Made by a program: the position numbers and the translations under genes | Shown: piece by piece, positions 25,422 to 33,292 of the stretch | Numbering within the stretch: position 1 is the first letter of the stretch | Layout of the letters: every line of letters starts with the position of its first letter | Assembly (NCBI GenBank): GCA_031081585.1 | Contig: JAVHLY010000005.1 | Location: 1-64,000 of the forward strand | Source of the DNA: Armatimonadota bacterium | GTDB lineage: Bacteria; Sysuimicrobiota; Sysuimicrobiia; Sysuimicrobiales; Humicultoraceae | DNA length: 64,000 nucleotides | Direction of reading: 5' to 3' | The notes under the pieces: model-generated | Database searches by the model: none | The model's input: the letters and a program-made list of their open reading frames with translations, nothing else | Told to the model about the DNA's origin: nothing

Positions 25422-26360
25422 TCATCCGCCGGCCTTGAGGTACCGCTCGAACCACACCAGCACCCGGCTCCACGCATCCCGCGCGGCCTCGGCGTTGTAG
25501 CGCTGGCCGGTGTCGTTGAAGAAGGCGTGGTCAGCGTTGGGGTAGATGACGATCTCGTGGACGACGTTGGCCCGCTGGAGCCGCTCGCGCAGCGCCGGGA
25601 TGCCGGCGTTGATGCGCTCGTCCCGCTCGCCGTAGATGGCCAGCACCGCCGCGCGGATGCGGGGCACGGCATCCAGGTCGGGTGATGGACCGTAGAAGGG
25701 CGCCGCGGCGCGCACGTCGGGGTTCTGGGTGATGAGCCGCCACACCATCCCGCCGCCGAAGCAGAAGCCGATCGCCCCGATGCGGTCGCGTCGCACCTCG
25801 GGCAGTCCCTGCAGGTGGCGCACCGCCGCGTTGAGCATGGCCACGAGCTGGTCCGGCGGGGTGCGCCCGAGGATCGCCGTCACCTGGGCCGGGTCGGTAT
25901 AGCGCTCCGTGCCGCCCTCCGCCGAGGCCAGGTCCGGCGCCAGGGCGACGTACCCGGCCTTGGCCAGGCGGCGGGCGACGTCCTTGATGTGCTCGACGAG
26001 GCCGCGGTTCTCGTGGACGACGACCACGCCGGGCGCCGGCGTCCCGGTGCGCGGCAGGGCCAGGTAGCCCAGGACGGTGACCGTCCCCGACGGGAAGGAG
26101 ACGTTGCGGACGGTGATGGCCGGGTCGGTGGGCGGCACCGTGCCCCCGGGCGCCGCCGGTTCGGCTGGCGAGGGCGCGGCGGCCGCCTCGGCCAGCTCGC
26201 CGGGGGTGAAGACGATGCCGAGCTGGGCCAGCACCGTGGCGGCGAGCGCCGTCCCGCCGCTGAAGACCGCCACGCGGCGCAGGAACTCCCGGCGCGGCAG
26301 GCGCCCCGCCTGGTAGTCTTCCCGCCACTCCTCGAGGATGTACCGTTCCAGGTCGGTCAT
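25422..26360 (-). CDS. Tat-exported dienelactone hydrolase family protein
   Basis: 312-aa alpha/beta hydrolase. The N-terminus has a twin-arginine signal (LPRREFLRRVAVFSGGTALAATVLA, about residues 20-45), so it is exported folded. The catalytic triad of the DLH family is visible: Cys in GAIGFCFGGGMVW, Asp in YGERDERI and His in NADHAFFND. The HENRG segment and EGG-ERY region also match. ATG 26360 has GGAGGGAGG upstream. The family hydrolyses enol-lactones and other small esters; the real substrate is unknown. It stands alone, with only a regulator remnant downstream. Confidence 0.88.
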   Translation of the reverse strand: MTDLERYILEEWREDYQAGRLPRREFLRRVAVFSGGTALAATVLAQLGIVFTPGELAEAAAAPSPAEPAAPGGTVPPTDPAITVRNVSFPSGTVTVLGYLALPRTGTPAPGVVVVHENRGLVEHIKDVARRLAKAGYVALAPDLASAEGGTERYTDPAQVTAILGRTPPDQLVAMLNAAVRHLQGLPEVRRDRIGAIGFCFGGGMVWRLITQNPDVRAAAPFYGPSPDLDAVPRIRAAVLAIYGERDERINAGIPALRERLQRANVVHEIVIYPNADHAFFNDTGQRYNAEAARDAWSRVLVWFERYLKAGG

Positions 26361-26445
26361 GGCCTCCCTCCTTTCGTCACGTCTTCGCCTGCGGCGCGAC
26401 GACAACGAGCAAGGTGATGACAAGGACATATCTTCGTGGTCCACG

Positions 26446-26950
26446 TCAGCAGGGACTGGTGGTCCCGGGGACACCGGGGCGGCCGCGCGGCGTGCCGATG
26501 ACGAGCACCGGCTCACCCGGCCGCAGCCCCGCCGTCGAGGCCAGGGGGAGCGCCGGGAGCGGCCGCTCGGGTGTAGATGCGCAGGAGCGCCACGTCGCGC
26601 CGGGCGTCGTAGCCCACCAGCTCCGCCGGCAGCGCACGGTCCTCCGGGAACTCCACGAGCAGCCGTTCTGCGCCCCGCACCACGTGTGCGGCGGTCAGGA
26701 CCAGCGCCTCCGTCCCGGCGGGAGCCCGGCCGGCGCGCTGCGCTCCGGGGTCGACGAGAAAACCGGTGCCGACCCCGCTGCGCCCGTCGGCGACGGCGCG
26801 CACTACGACCACGGCGGGCGCGGCCCGCTCGTAGACGGCGCGCTCGTCGAGGGTGGGGGCGGAGGCGGCCGGTGCCAGCGAGGGGGAGAGGCCGAGGGCG
26901 AGGGCGACGAGGAGCGTCGTCACCCACCGGAGGAAGCAGACCGCGCCCAT
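26446..26950 (-). pseudogene. frameshifted, truncated trypsin-like (HtrA-type) protease
   Basis: An exported serine-protease N-terminus starts at 26950 (MGAVCFLRWVTTLLVALALG signal peptide). The His of the triad is in LVLTAAHVVRGAE and the Asp in RRDVALLRIYT. Around 26575 the frame shifts: the original frame ends at 26513, while homology continues in another frame (LPLASTAGLRPGEPVLVIGTPRG) and stops at 26446, before the expected catalytic GNSGGP. The Ser and any PDZ domain are missing. One frameshift plus a 3' deletion make it non-functional as a protease. Confidence 0.75.
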
Positions 26951-26972
26951 GCCCCTCACCCCTCCCGGCACC

Positions 26973-27683
26973 TCAGTTACCATTTGCCGGTCGCGCCGTG
27001 AACCGGAACTCCAGCCGCACCTCGTTCTCGGCGCGGAGGATCCCCAGGATCACGGGGGGGTCGAAGCCGAAGTCGGTCATCCGCACCGTGGTGGTGGCGG
27101 TGCCGCGCAGGACACCCCGGGAGAGCGTCACGACCGTGGCGAAGGTGGTCCGCCGCGTGACGTCGCGCACGCGCAGGTCACCGGTGACTTGCACGGTCAG
27201 CTCCTGTCCCTCCTCGTAGGTCTGGGGGAGCCCCTCGATGGCGGTCGAGGTGAAAGTCGCGGTGGGGAAGCGTGCCGACTCCAGCCAGCGCTCGCGGATC
27301 GCCTGGTCGCGCCGCTCCCGGTCGGAGCGGAAGGTGCTGATGTCCACCGTAATGGGCCCGATGCGGCTGTTGCGCGGCCTCGCCCGGTCGATGAGCACCT
27401 CGCCGCGCACGGCGTTCGTCCGCCCCACAGCCACGTTGAAGCGGTTGCCCTCCCGGAAGAGCACTTCGCCGACCCGGTAGAGCACCTCGGACTCCTCCGG
27501 GACGATGACGTAGCGCTGGACGGTCGGCGCCGCAGCGGAGGCGGGGACCACGCTCCCCGGTCCGGTCGCCAGGAGGGCGCCGAGGAGGAGCAGGAGTGCC
27601 GCCCGTACGAGCCCGACCCTACTCCTCAGGTATGACACCCTGGTGAAGGCTCGCCTGGCTGGCTCCGTCCTGCTGCGGACCAT
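26973..27683 (-). CDS. YceI-like periplasmic lipocalin-fold protein
   Basis: 236-aa exported protein of the YceI family, whose members bind isoprenoid or amphiphilic molecules in the cell envelope. An N-terminal signal (VGLVRAALLLLLGALLA) has an unusually long basic lead of ~25 residues. The mature beta-barrel has the family signatures SEVLYRVGE, GPITVDISTFRSDRERRD, RFPTATFTSTA and GDLRVRDVTRRTTFA. ATG 27683 with GAGGGTGG upstream. The gene follows the convergent/empty 37 bp after an aldo-keto reductase and is close to the protease remnant. Confidence 0.88.
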   Translation of the reverse strand: MVRSRTEPARRAFTRVSYLRSRVGLVRAALLLLLGALLATGPGSVVPASAAAPTVQRYVIVPEESEVLYRVGEVLFREGNRFNVAVGRTNAVRGEVLIDRARPRNSRIGPITVDISTFRSDRERRDQAIRERWLESARFPTATFTSTAIEGLPQTYEEGQELTVQVTGDLRVRDVTRRTTFATVVTLSRGVLRGTATTTVRMTDFGFDPPVILGILRAENEVRLEFRFTARPANGN

Positions 27684-27720
27684 CGCTGTCCACCCTCGAG
27701 ACCGGTCACCGCGCTTCGCG

Positions 27721-28590
27721 TCACAGAACCGGCACGTCGCCGGGGCGGGGCGGACCCACCGGGAAGGTGGCGTCGATGCGCGCCACCTCCTCGTCGGTGA
27801 GGCGCAGCCCCAGCGCGCCGGCGTTCTCCTCCACGTGCGCCACCTGTGCCGCCTTCGGAATCGTGAAGGCGTGCGGGTGGCGCGTGAGGAAGGCCAGCGC
27901 CACCTGCCGGGGCGTGGCGCCCCGGGCGCGGGCCACCGCCTCCAGCACCGGGTGGGAGCGGAAGCGGCCCTGCCCGAAGGGGCTGTAGCCCACCAGCGCG
28001 ATCCCGTGGCGCGCGCAGGCCGGCAGGACGAAGTGCTCCACCGCCCGTTCCTCCAGGGCGTAGTACACCTGGTTGCAGGCGACGCGCCCCGGCCCGGCCA
28101 GGTGCACCACCTCCTCCAGCAGCTCCTCGTCGAAGTTGGAGACCCCCCAGGCCCGGATCTTCCCCGCCCGCACCAGGTGCTCGAACCCGGCGACGGTCTC
28201 CTCCAGCGGGTGGTCGCTGGGCCAGTGCAGCAGGTAGACGTCCAGGTAGTCGGTCCCCAGCCGGCGCAGACTGCGCTCGCAGGCGGCCACGGTCCCCGCG
28301 CGCGAGGCGTGGCGGGGGTGGACCTTCGAGACCAGGAAGACCTCGGCGCGCCGCCCGGCGATGGCCCGGCCCACCAGCTCCTCCACCGCGCCGCGCCCGT
28401 AGGACTCCGCCGTGTCGATGTGGGTGAGCCCCAGGTCGAGGCCGCGCCGCAGCGCGGTGACGGAGGCGCGCGGCGTGCGCTCCATCATCCATGTCCCCTG
28501 GCCGATGACCGGAACGTCGCGGCCGGTCGGCCCGAAGGGCCGCAGCGCGGCTGGCGCGGGAGCTGGAGCAGGGGCCCGGCGCCCGCTCAC
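27721..28590 (-). CDS. aldo/keto reductase
   Basis: 289-aa NADPH-type oxidoreductase with a TIM barrel. The catalytic tetrad is complete: Asp and Tyr in HIDTAESYGRG, Lys in FLVSKVHP, His in YLLHWPSDHP. The cofactor region IPKAAQVAHVEENA is typical. GTG 28590 forms a GTGA overlap with the stop of the hydrolase remnant upstream, so it is the third gene of an mhqO-mhqD'-AKR unit. A role in detoxifying quinone or carbonyl compounds is suggested by that context but not shown. Confidence 0.92.
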   Translation of the reverse strand: MSGRRAPAPAPAPAALRPFGPTGRDVPVIGQGTWMMERTPRASVTALRRGLDLGLTHIDTAESYGRGAVEELVGRAIAGRRAEVFLVSKVHPRHASRAGTVAACERSLRRLGTDYLDVYLLHWPSDHPLEETVAGFEHLVRAGKIRAWGVSNFDEELLEEVVHLAGPGRVACNQVYYALEERAVEHFVLPACARHGIALVGYSPFGQGRFRSHPVLEAVARARGATPRQVALAFLTRHPHAFTIPKAAQVAHVEENAGALGLRLTDEEVARIDATFPVGPPRPGDVPVL

Positions 28591-28892
28591 GAAGGCACCG
28601 CCTCCGCCGGCCACGCACGCGCGGCGGCGATCTCTGCCGCGGTCAGCCCGTGGCCCACCTCGTTCCAGAGGAGCGTGAGGTGGGCGCCGGCGTGGCGCAG
28701 GAGGTCGGCCAGGCGCTCGGCCAGCTCGATAGGGACCAGGGGATCGTGCCGGCCGGCGCAGATGTTGGCGCCGTTCGGGTAGCTGGCCGCCACCACGCGG
28801 CGCGGGTCAAAGCCCAGGGGCAGGACGAATCCCAACGCCTCCGACGGGGCCGTCGTGGGACCGACGTCTTTGCCCTTTGTCGATTCCCTCAT
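28587..28892 (-). pseudogene. MhqD-like alpha/beta hydrolase with internal deletion
   Basis: 101-aa reading frame with only two parts of a ~200-aa carboxylesterase. One part, LGFDPRRVVAASYPNGANI, equals the nucleophile elbow of MhqD-type enzymes, usually GYSNGAN, but Ser is Pro. The other, AGRHDPLVPIELAERLADLL...WNEVGHGLTAAEI, has the Asp and His. The ~80 residues normally between them are missing and the first ~90 are reduced to a short leader. Without the nucleophile it cannot be a normal esterase. It starts at ATG 28892, overlapping the dioxygenase stop as ATGA, so translation is probably maintained. Confidence 0.72.
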
Positions 28893-29866
28893 GCGCGCCC
28901 CGGCGCCGGCACCGGCAGCCGGATCGGGAGGAGAGCCTGCTCGATCTGCGCCCGCTCGGGTTCGAGCCAGGGGGGCAGGACCAGGTGCTCGCCGAGGCGC
29001 TCCACCGCCTCGTCCACCGCAAACCCCGGACCGTCGGTGGCGATTTCGAAGAGCACCCCACCGGGCTCGCGGAAGTAGATCGAGCGGAACCAGAAGCGGT
29101 CGATGATGGGGGTCACGCCCACCCCCAGTCCGTGCAGCTCCCGCTGCCAGGCCTGGTGCGCAGCGTCGTCGGGCGTGCGCCAGGCCACGTGGTGCACGGT
29201 GCCGACGGCGATGCGTCCCCATCCCGTGGCGCGCACCACCTCCACCTGCGCTCCTGAACCGCCGGGCCCGGTGGCGAAGCGCAGGCGGCCGTCCCCTTCT
29301 TCCAGGAGACGGAAGCGCAGCGGCGACTCCAGGAAGGCGCGCGTCGGCTCCAACCGCGCCACCGCCAGGGTGACGCGGTGGATGCCGCGGATGGCGTACT
29401 CCACCGGGACGGGACCGGCGGTCCAGGGCACCCAGGGATCGCGCTCGCCCGTGTCGGGCCCGGCCACTAGCTCGAGCGCCAGGCCGTGCGGGTCGGCAAA
29501 GGCGAGGGCTTCTTCTGCCCCGCGCGGCGTCGGCCCTTCCACGGTGATCCCGGCCTCGGTCAACCGGCGCAGCCAGAAGGCCACCGCCCCCTGTGGGATC
29601 GCCAGCGCCACGCTGATGGCCTGCCCCGCGCCGCGGCGCCCCACCGGCCCGCCGGGCCAGGCGAAGAAGGTCAGGTCGGTGCCCGGGCTGCCCACCCCAT
29701 CGGCGTAGAAGAGGTGGTAGGTCTGCGGGTCGTCCTGGTTCACCGAGCGCTTCACGAGGCGCATCCCCAGGAGCCCCATGTAGAAGTCCACGTTCTCCTG
29801 CGGGTGCCCCGCGATGGCGGTGACGTGGTGGATCCCGCCGAGGTGCCGTGCCGGGCCCGTCTCCAT
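28889..29866 (-). CDS. ring-cleaving dioxygenase (MhqO-like)
   Basis: 325-aa extradiol dioxygenase of the vicinal-oxygen-chelate superfamily, like MhqO/MhqA/MhqE that act on hydroquinone-type compounds. Four beta-alpha-beta-beta-beta modules are visible, with metal ligand candidates His in GGIHHVTAI and VGTVHHVAWR and Glu in GGVLFEIATDGP. RSVNQDDPQTYHLFYADG is a strong family marker. ATG 29866 is favoured over GTG 29887 since GGAGGGGAG lies between them. In B. subtilis the homologue pairs with MhqD, a pairing kept here, although the partner is decayed. Confidence 0.9.
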   Translation of the reverse strand: METGPARHLGGIHHVTAIAGHPQENVDFYMGLLGMRLVKRSVNQDDPQTYHLFYADGVGSPGTDLTFFAWPGGPVGRRGAGQAISVALAIPQGAVAFWLRRLTEAGITVEGPTPRGAEEALAFADPHGLALELVAGPDTGERDPWVPWTAGPVPVEYAIRGIHRVTLAVARLEPTRAFLESPLRFRLLEEGDGRLRFATGPGGSGAQVEVVRATGWGRIAVGTVHHVAWRTPDDAAHQAWQRELHGLGVGVTPIIDRFWFRSIYFREPGGVLFEIATDGPGFAVDEAVERLGEHLVLPPWLEPERAQIEQALLPIRLPVPAPGRA

Positions 29867-29940
29867 GTCTCTCCCCTCCTCCCTCACTTCCCCTGTCTCA
29901 ACGCCGGATGGCCTGCCCCTCTTCCATGGTCCTTCTCCCC

Positions 29941-30080
29941 GGGGAGAGGGAACCGATCGTCAACCCTTCCCCCCTCCAGGTCCGCGCTCCGCCAGCACCT
30001 GACCATTCTGGAGCGCCGGAGCCGTCCGGGAGCGCCTACTGCGGGGTCGGGTGGGACGCCCGCCCATTGTCTCCGTGTCC
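29941..30080 (+). pseudogene. remnant of a winged-helix transcriptional regulator
   Basis: Pieces of an ArsR/DeoR-like HTH protein appear in three frames: EREPIVN (29944-29964), SALRQHLTILER (29981-30016) and GAVRERLLRGRVGRPPIVSV (30018-30077). In order they match the family pattern in which LRQHL..LE is the recognition helix and GRP...YS the wing. No continuous frame joins them. It fills most of the 387-bp gap upstream of the dioxygenase and may be its former regulator. Nothing else is seen in the gap, except a few short palindromic GC-rich stretches. Confidence 0.5.
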
Positions 30081-30253
30081 TCCCGGGCCGGCCCCCAGCG
30101 CGCCGTGGAGAGCCATGCCGCCCTCCGGTGGCCGGAGGAGCGTCCGGGGATGACGAGGGAGGGGATTCCCCGGCCCGTCCGCTGCGCCCCCCGGATCAGG
30201 CCGACGTCCAGCTGGGCTCAACCTGCGGTGCACAGCTCGATGAAGGTGAATCG

Positions 30254-31381
30254 TCAGTCGACCCGCTTCTGGAAGCGTACGATGGCCAGGGTGAAGACGA
30301 GGCTCCCGAGCCCCACCAGGGCCAGGATCTGCGGCCAGAGGTCGGCGAGCCCCGCTCCCTTCACGATGATCCCCCGCAGCACGGTGATGAAGTAGGTGAG
30401 CGGGACGCCGTAGCCGATCCACTGCAGCAGCAGAGGGAGCGACTCGCGCGGGAAGAGGAAGCCCGAGAGGAGGATGCTGGGCAGCAGGACGAGCTGGGCC
30501 AGCTGGGTCGCCTGGTTGAACGTCCGGGAGACGGTGGAGATGAGGACGCCCACCCCCAGCGACGAGAAGAAGAACGCCAGGGTGACCGCGTAGAGCAGGA
30601 CGAGGCTGCCCCGCACGGCCACGCCGAACCAGAGCCAGGCCAGCACCAGGATGAAGGTCAGGTTCAGGTAGCCGAGAGCGACCAGCGGGAGGATCTTGCC
30701 CAGCATCAGCTCGGCGGGGCGCAGCGGCGTGACGACGATCTGCTCCAGCGTCCCCAGCTCGCGCTCCCGCACGATGGTCCCCATCGTCATGAAGGTGGTC
30801 GTGAACATCATGATCAACCCCAGCACCCCGGGGACGATGAAGACCCGGCTCTCCAGGTTCGGGTTGTACCAGGCGCGCGTGCGCACCTCCACGGGCGGTG
30901 CCGGCGGGCGCTGGCCGCGGCGGGCCAGGGCCCGCGCGGTGAGATCCTGGGCAAGACGCGCCCCGACGCCCGCGGCCACGGACATCAGGACCTGGGCGCT
31001 GGTGGCGTCGGAGGCGTCCACCACCACCATCACCTGCGCCGGCTCCCCCGCCCGCACGCGCCGGGCGTAGTCGGGCGGGATCACCACCCCCACCCGGGCC
31101 TGGCCGGCGTCCAGGCGCCGCTCGACCTCGGGGAGGGTGCGGGCAGCGTAGCGCACCGTGAAGTAGCGCGTGTTCTCGAAGGCCTGGATGAGCGCGCGGC
31201 TCTCCGCCGAGGTCGACTGGTCCCACACCACCGTCGGCTGGTGCAGCACCTGGCTGCTCAGGTAGCCGAAGAGCACCAGCTGGATGACGGGGAGGCTGAT
31301 CATGCTCCCCAGGGTGCGGCGGTCGCGGAGGAGCTGGGCCACCTCCTTGCGGACGATGCTCACCAGCCGCTGCCAGCTCAC
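30254..31381 (-). CDS. ABC-2 type efflux permease (YbhR/YbhS-like)
   Basis: 375-aa permease with one N-terminal membrane helix (MISLPVIQLVLFGYLSS), a long extracytoplasmic loop (about 45-175) and five C-terminal helices with the MGTIVRERELGTLEQIVVTP signature, the standard layout of the YbhS/YbhR group. GTG 31381 overlaps the preceding ATPase stop as GTGA. It is the last gene of the TetR-controlled efflux operon. Only one permease gene is present (E. coli has two), so it presumably acts as a homodimer with the two different ATPases upstream. Confidence 0.9.
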   Translation of the reverse strand: MSWQRLVSIVRKEVAQLLRDRRTLGSMISLPVIQLVLFGYLSSQVLHQPTVVWDQSTSAESRALIQAFENTRYFTVRYAARTLPEVERRLDAGQARVGVVIPPDYARRVRAGEPAQVMVVVDASDATSAQVLMSVAAGVGARLAQDLTARALARRGQRPPAPPVEVRTRAWYNPNLESRVFIVPGVLGLIMMFTTTFMTMGTIVRERELGTLEQIVVTPLRPAELMLGKILPLVALGYLNLTFILVLAWLWFGVAVRGSLVLLYAVTLAFFFSSLGVGVLISTVSRTFNQATQLAQLVLLPSILLSGFLFPRESLPLLLQWIGYGVPLTYFITVLRGIIVKGAGLADLWPQILALVGLGSLVFTLAIVRFQKRVD

Positions 31382-32316
31382 GCGGCCGCCTCCCGCTCCC
31401 GCGCCTCCACCAGCGCGACGAAGACGTCCTCCAGCGACGGCAGGATCGGCTCCACGCCCTCCACCGCGAAGCCGCGGGCCGCCAGCGCCGCGGCCAGCGC
31501 CGGCCCGGCCTCGCGCTGGTCCACCGTGGCGTGGATCGCCGCCCCGTAGAGCGCGGCCTCCCGCACGGCAGGGTGCCCCTCCACCACCCCCAGGGCCTCG
31601 ATGAGGGGCTCCACCCGCACCTCCAGCACCTGCCCCACCATCTGGCGCGCCTTGATCTCCACCGGGGGGCCCTGAGCGATGATCCGCCCTTGGTGGATGA
31701 AGGCCAGGCGGTCGCAGTGCTCGGCCTCGTCCATGTAGTGCGTGGTGACCATGACGGTCGTCCCGTCCTCGGCGAACCCGCCGATCAGCTCCCAGAACTG
31801 CCGGCGCGAGAGCGGGTCCATGCCCGCGGTGGGCTCGTCCAGGAAGACCACCGGCGGCCGGTGGAGCGCGGCGGCCGCCAGCGCCAGGCGCTGGCGGGAC
31901 CCGCCGGACAACGTCCCCGCCAGCGCATGCTGCCGGTCGAGCAGCCCGACCCGCGCCAGCCAGAGGGCGATGCGCTCGTGCGCCTCCCGCCCGCGCAGCC
32001 CGTAGACCCCGGCGTAGAACGCCAGGTTCTCACGCACGGTCAGGTCGGACCAGAGGGCGAAGCGCTGCGACATGTAGCCGATGCGCGCCTTGACCGCCTC
32101 GGGGTGGCGTCGGACGTCGTAGCCGAGGACCTCCGCCCGGCCCCCTGAGGGCGCCAGGACGCCGCACAGCATGCGGATGGTCGTCGACTTCCCCGCGCCG
32201 TTGGGCCCGAGGAATCCCCAGATCTCCCCCGGCGCGATCTCGAACGAGACGTGGTCGACGGCGACGAACGCGCCGAAGCGTCTCGTCAGGCCCTCGGCGC
32301 GGACCGAAACCGCCAC
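31378..32316 (-). CDS. ABC transporter ATPase, efflux operon (second)
   Basis: 312-aa ATPase with Walker A GPNGAGKST, signature LSGGSRQRLALAAA, Walker B VVFLDEPTAGMDP and switch His in VTTHYMDEAEHCDR. The C-terminal ~80 residues (ILPSLEDVFVALVEA) are typical of drug-export ATPases of the YbhF type. GTG 32316 begins 1 nt after the stop of the other ATPase gene. With it this forms the split equivalent of the two halves of YbhF. Confidence 0.92.
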   Translation of the reverse strand: MAVSVRAEGLTRRFGAFVAVDHVSFEIAPGEIWGFLGPNGAGKSTTIRMLCGVLAPSGGRAEVLGYDVRRHPEAVKARIGYMSQRFALWSDLTVRENLAFYAGVYGLRGREAHERIALWLARVGLLDRQHALAGTLSGGSRQRLALAAAALHRPPVVFLDEPTAGMDPLSRRQFWELIGGFAEDGTTVMVTTHYMDEAEHCDRLAFIHQGRIIAQGPPVEIKARQMVGQVLEVRVEPLIEALGVVEGHPAVREAALYGAAIHATVDQREAGPALAAALAARGFAVEGVEPILPSLEDVFVALVEAREREAAA

Positions 32317-32317
32317 G

Positions 32318-33289
32318 TTACGCCTCCCAGCGGCATGGGGCGCCCCGGGCGCCGCCTGCGCCCGGGGCCGTGAGGCGGGCCACGAAGACGTCCTCCAGCG
32401 TCGGCCGCACGGGGTGGAGGCCCCGCACCGCGACACCCTCCGCCTCCAGCGCGGCCCGCAAGACGGGGGCCGCCGCCCGGGCCGAGTCGACGAGCACGTG
32501 CAGGCGATCCCCGAACACCTCCAGGCTGCGCACGAGCGGGTGGTGGCGGAGGTGGCGCCTGGCCTGCGCGCGGGGCTCGGCCACCACCTCGAGGATCTCG
32601 CCGCCCATGGCCGCCCGCAGCGCCCCCGGCGCGTCGCAGGCGATGAGCCGCCCCCGGTCCATCAGGCCCACGCGGGAGCACCGCTCCGCCTCGTCCATGT
32701 AGGGCGTGCTCACGCACACAGTGAGGCCGGCGCGGTTGAGGTCGTAGAGGATGCGCCAGAACAGCCGCCGGGAGACCGGGTCCACGCCCGTCGTCGGCTC
32801 GTCGAGGAGCAGGACCTCGGGGGCGTGGACCAGCGTGCAGGCCAGGGCCAGCTTCTGCCGCATGCCGCCGGAGAGGTGCTGGGCGAGCCGGTCGGCAACG
32901 GGGAGGAGGCGGAACTCCCCGAGCAGGCGCTCGGCGCGCTCCCGGAAGACCGCCGCAGGGACCTGGTAGAGGCCGGCGTAGAGGCGCAGGTTCTCCACCG
33001 CGGTGAGGTCGCCGTAGAGGCTGAAGCGCTGCGGCATGTACCCGAGGCGCCGTCTTGCGGCTTCGGGGTCGGCGAGGACGTCGATCCCGGCCACCGCGGC
33101 CGTGCCGCCGTCGGGGCGGAGGAGGCCGCACAGCAGTCGCATGAGCGTCGTCTTCCCTGCCCCGTCGGGGCCCACCAGCGCGAAGATCTCGCCCCGGGGG
33201 ACCTGCAGGTCTACGCCGTCCACGGCCACGACCGGCCCGAAGCGTCGGGTGAGGGCCGCGCAGGTGACGGCGAGCTCGGGGGACTGCAC
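32318..33289 (-). CDS. ABC transporter ATPase, efflux operon (first)
   Basis: 323-aa ATPase paralogous to the next gene; Walker A is GPDGAGKTT (Asp where Asn is usual), signature LSGGMRQKLALACTL, Walker B LLLDEPTTGVDP, then CVSTPYMDEAERCSR in which the switch His is replaced by Pro-Tyr context (STPYMDE in place of TTHYMDE). The missing His suggests one degenerate ATP site in a heterodimer, as often seen in the N-terminal half of YbhF. GTG 33289 lies 4 nt after hlyD. Confidence 0.9.
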   Translation of the reverse strand: MQSPELAVTCAALTRRFGPVVAVDGVDLQVPRGEIFALVGPDGAGKTTLMRLLCGLLRPDGGTAAVAGIDVLADPEAARRRLGYMPQRFSLYGDLTAVENLRLYAGLYQVPAAVFRERAERLLGEFRLLPVADRLAQHLSGGMRQKLALACTLVHAPEVLLLDEPTTGVDPVSRRLFWRILYDLNRAGLTVCVSTPYMDEAERCSRVGLMDRGRLIACDAPGALRAAMGGEILEVVAEPRAQARRHLRHHPLVRSLEVFGDRLHVLVDSARAAAPVLRAALEAEGVAVRGLHPVRPTLEDVFVARLTAPGAGGARGAPCRWEA

Positions 33290-33292
33290 GGC

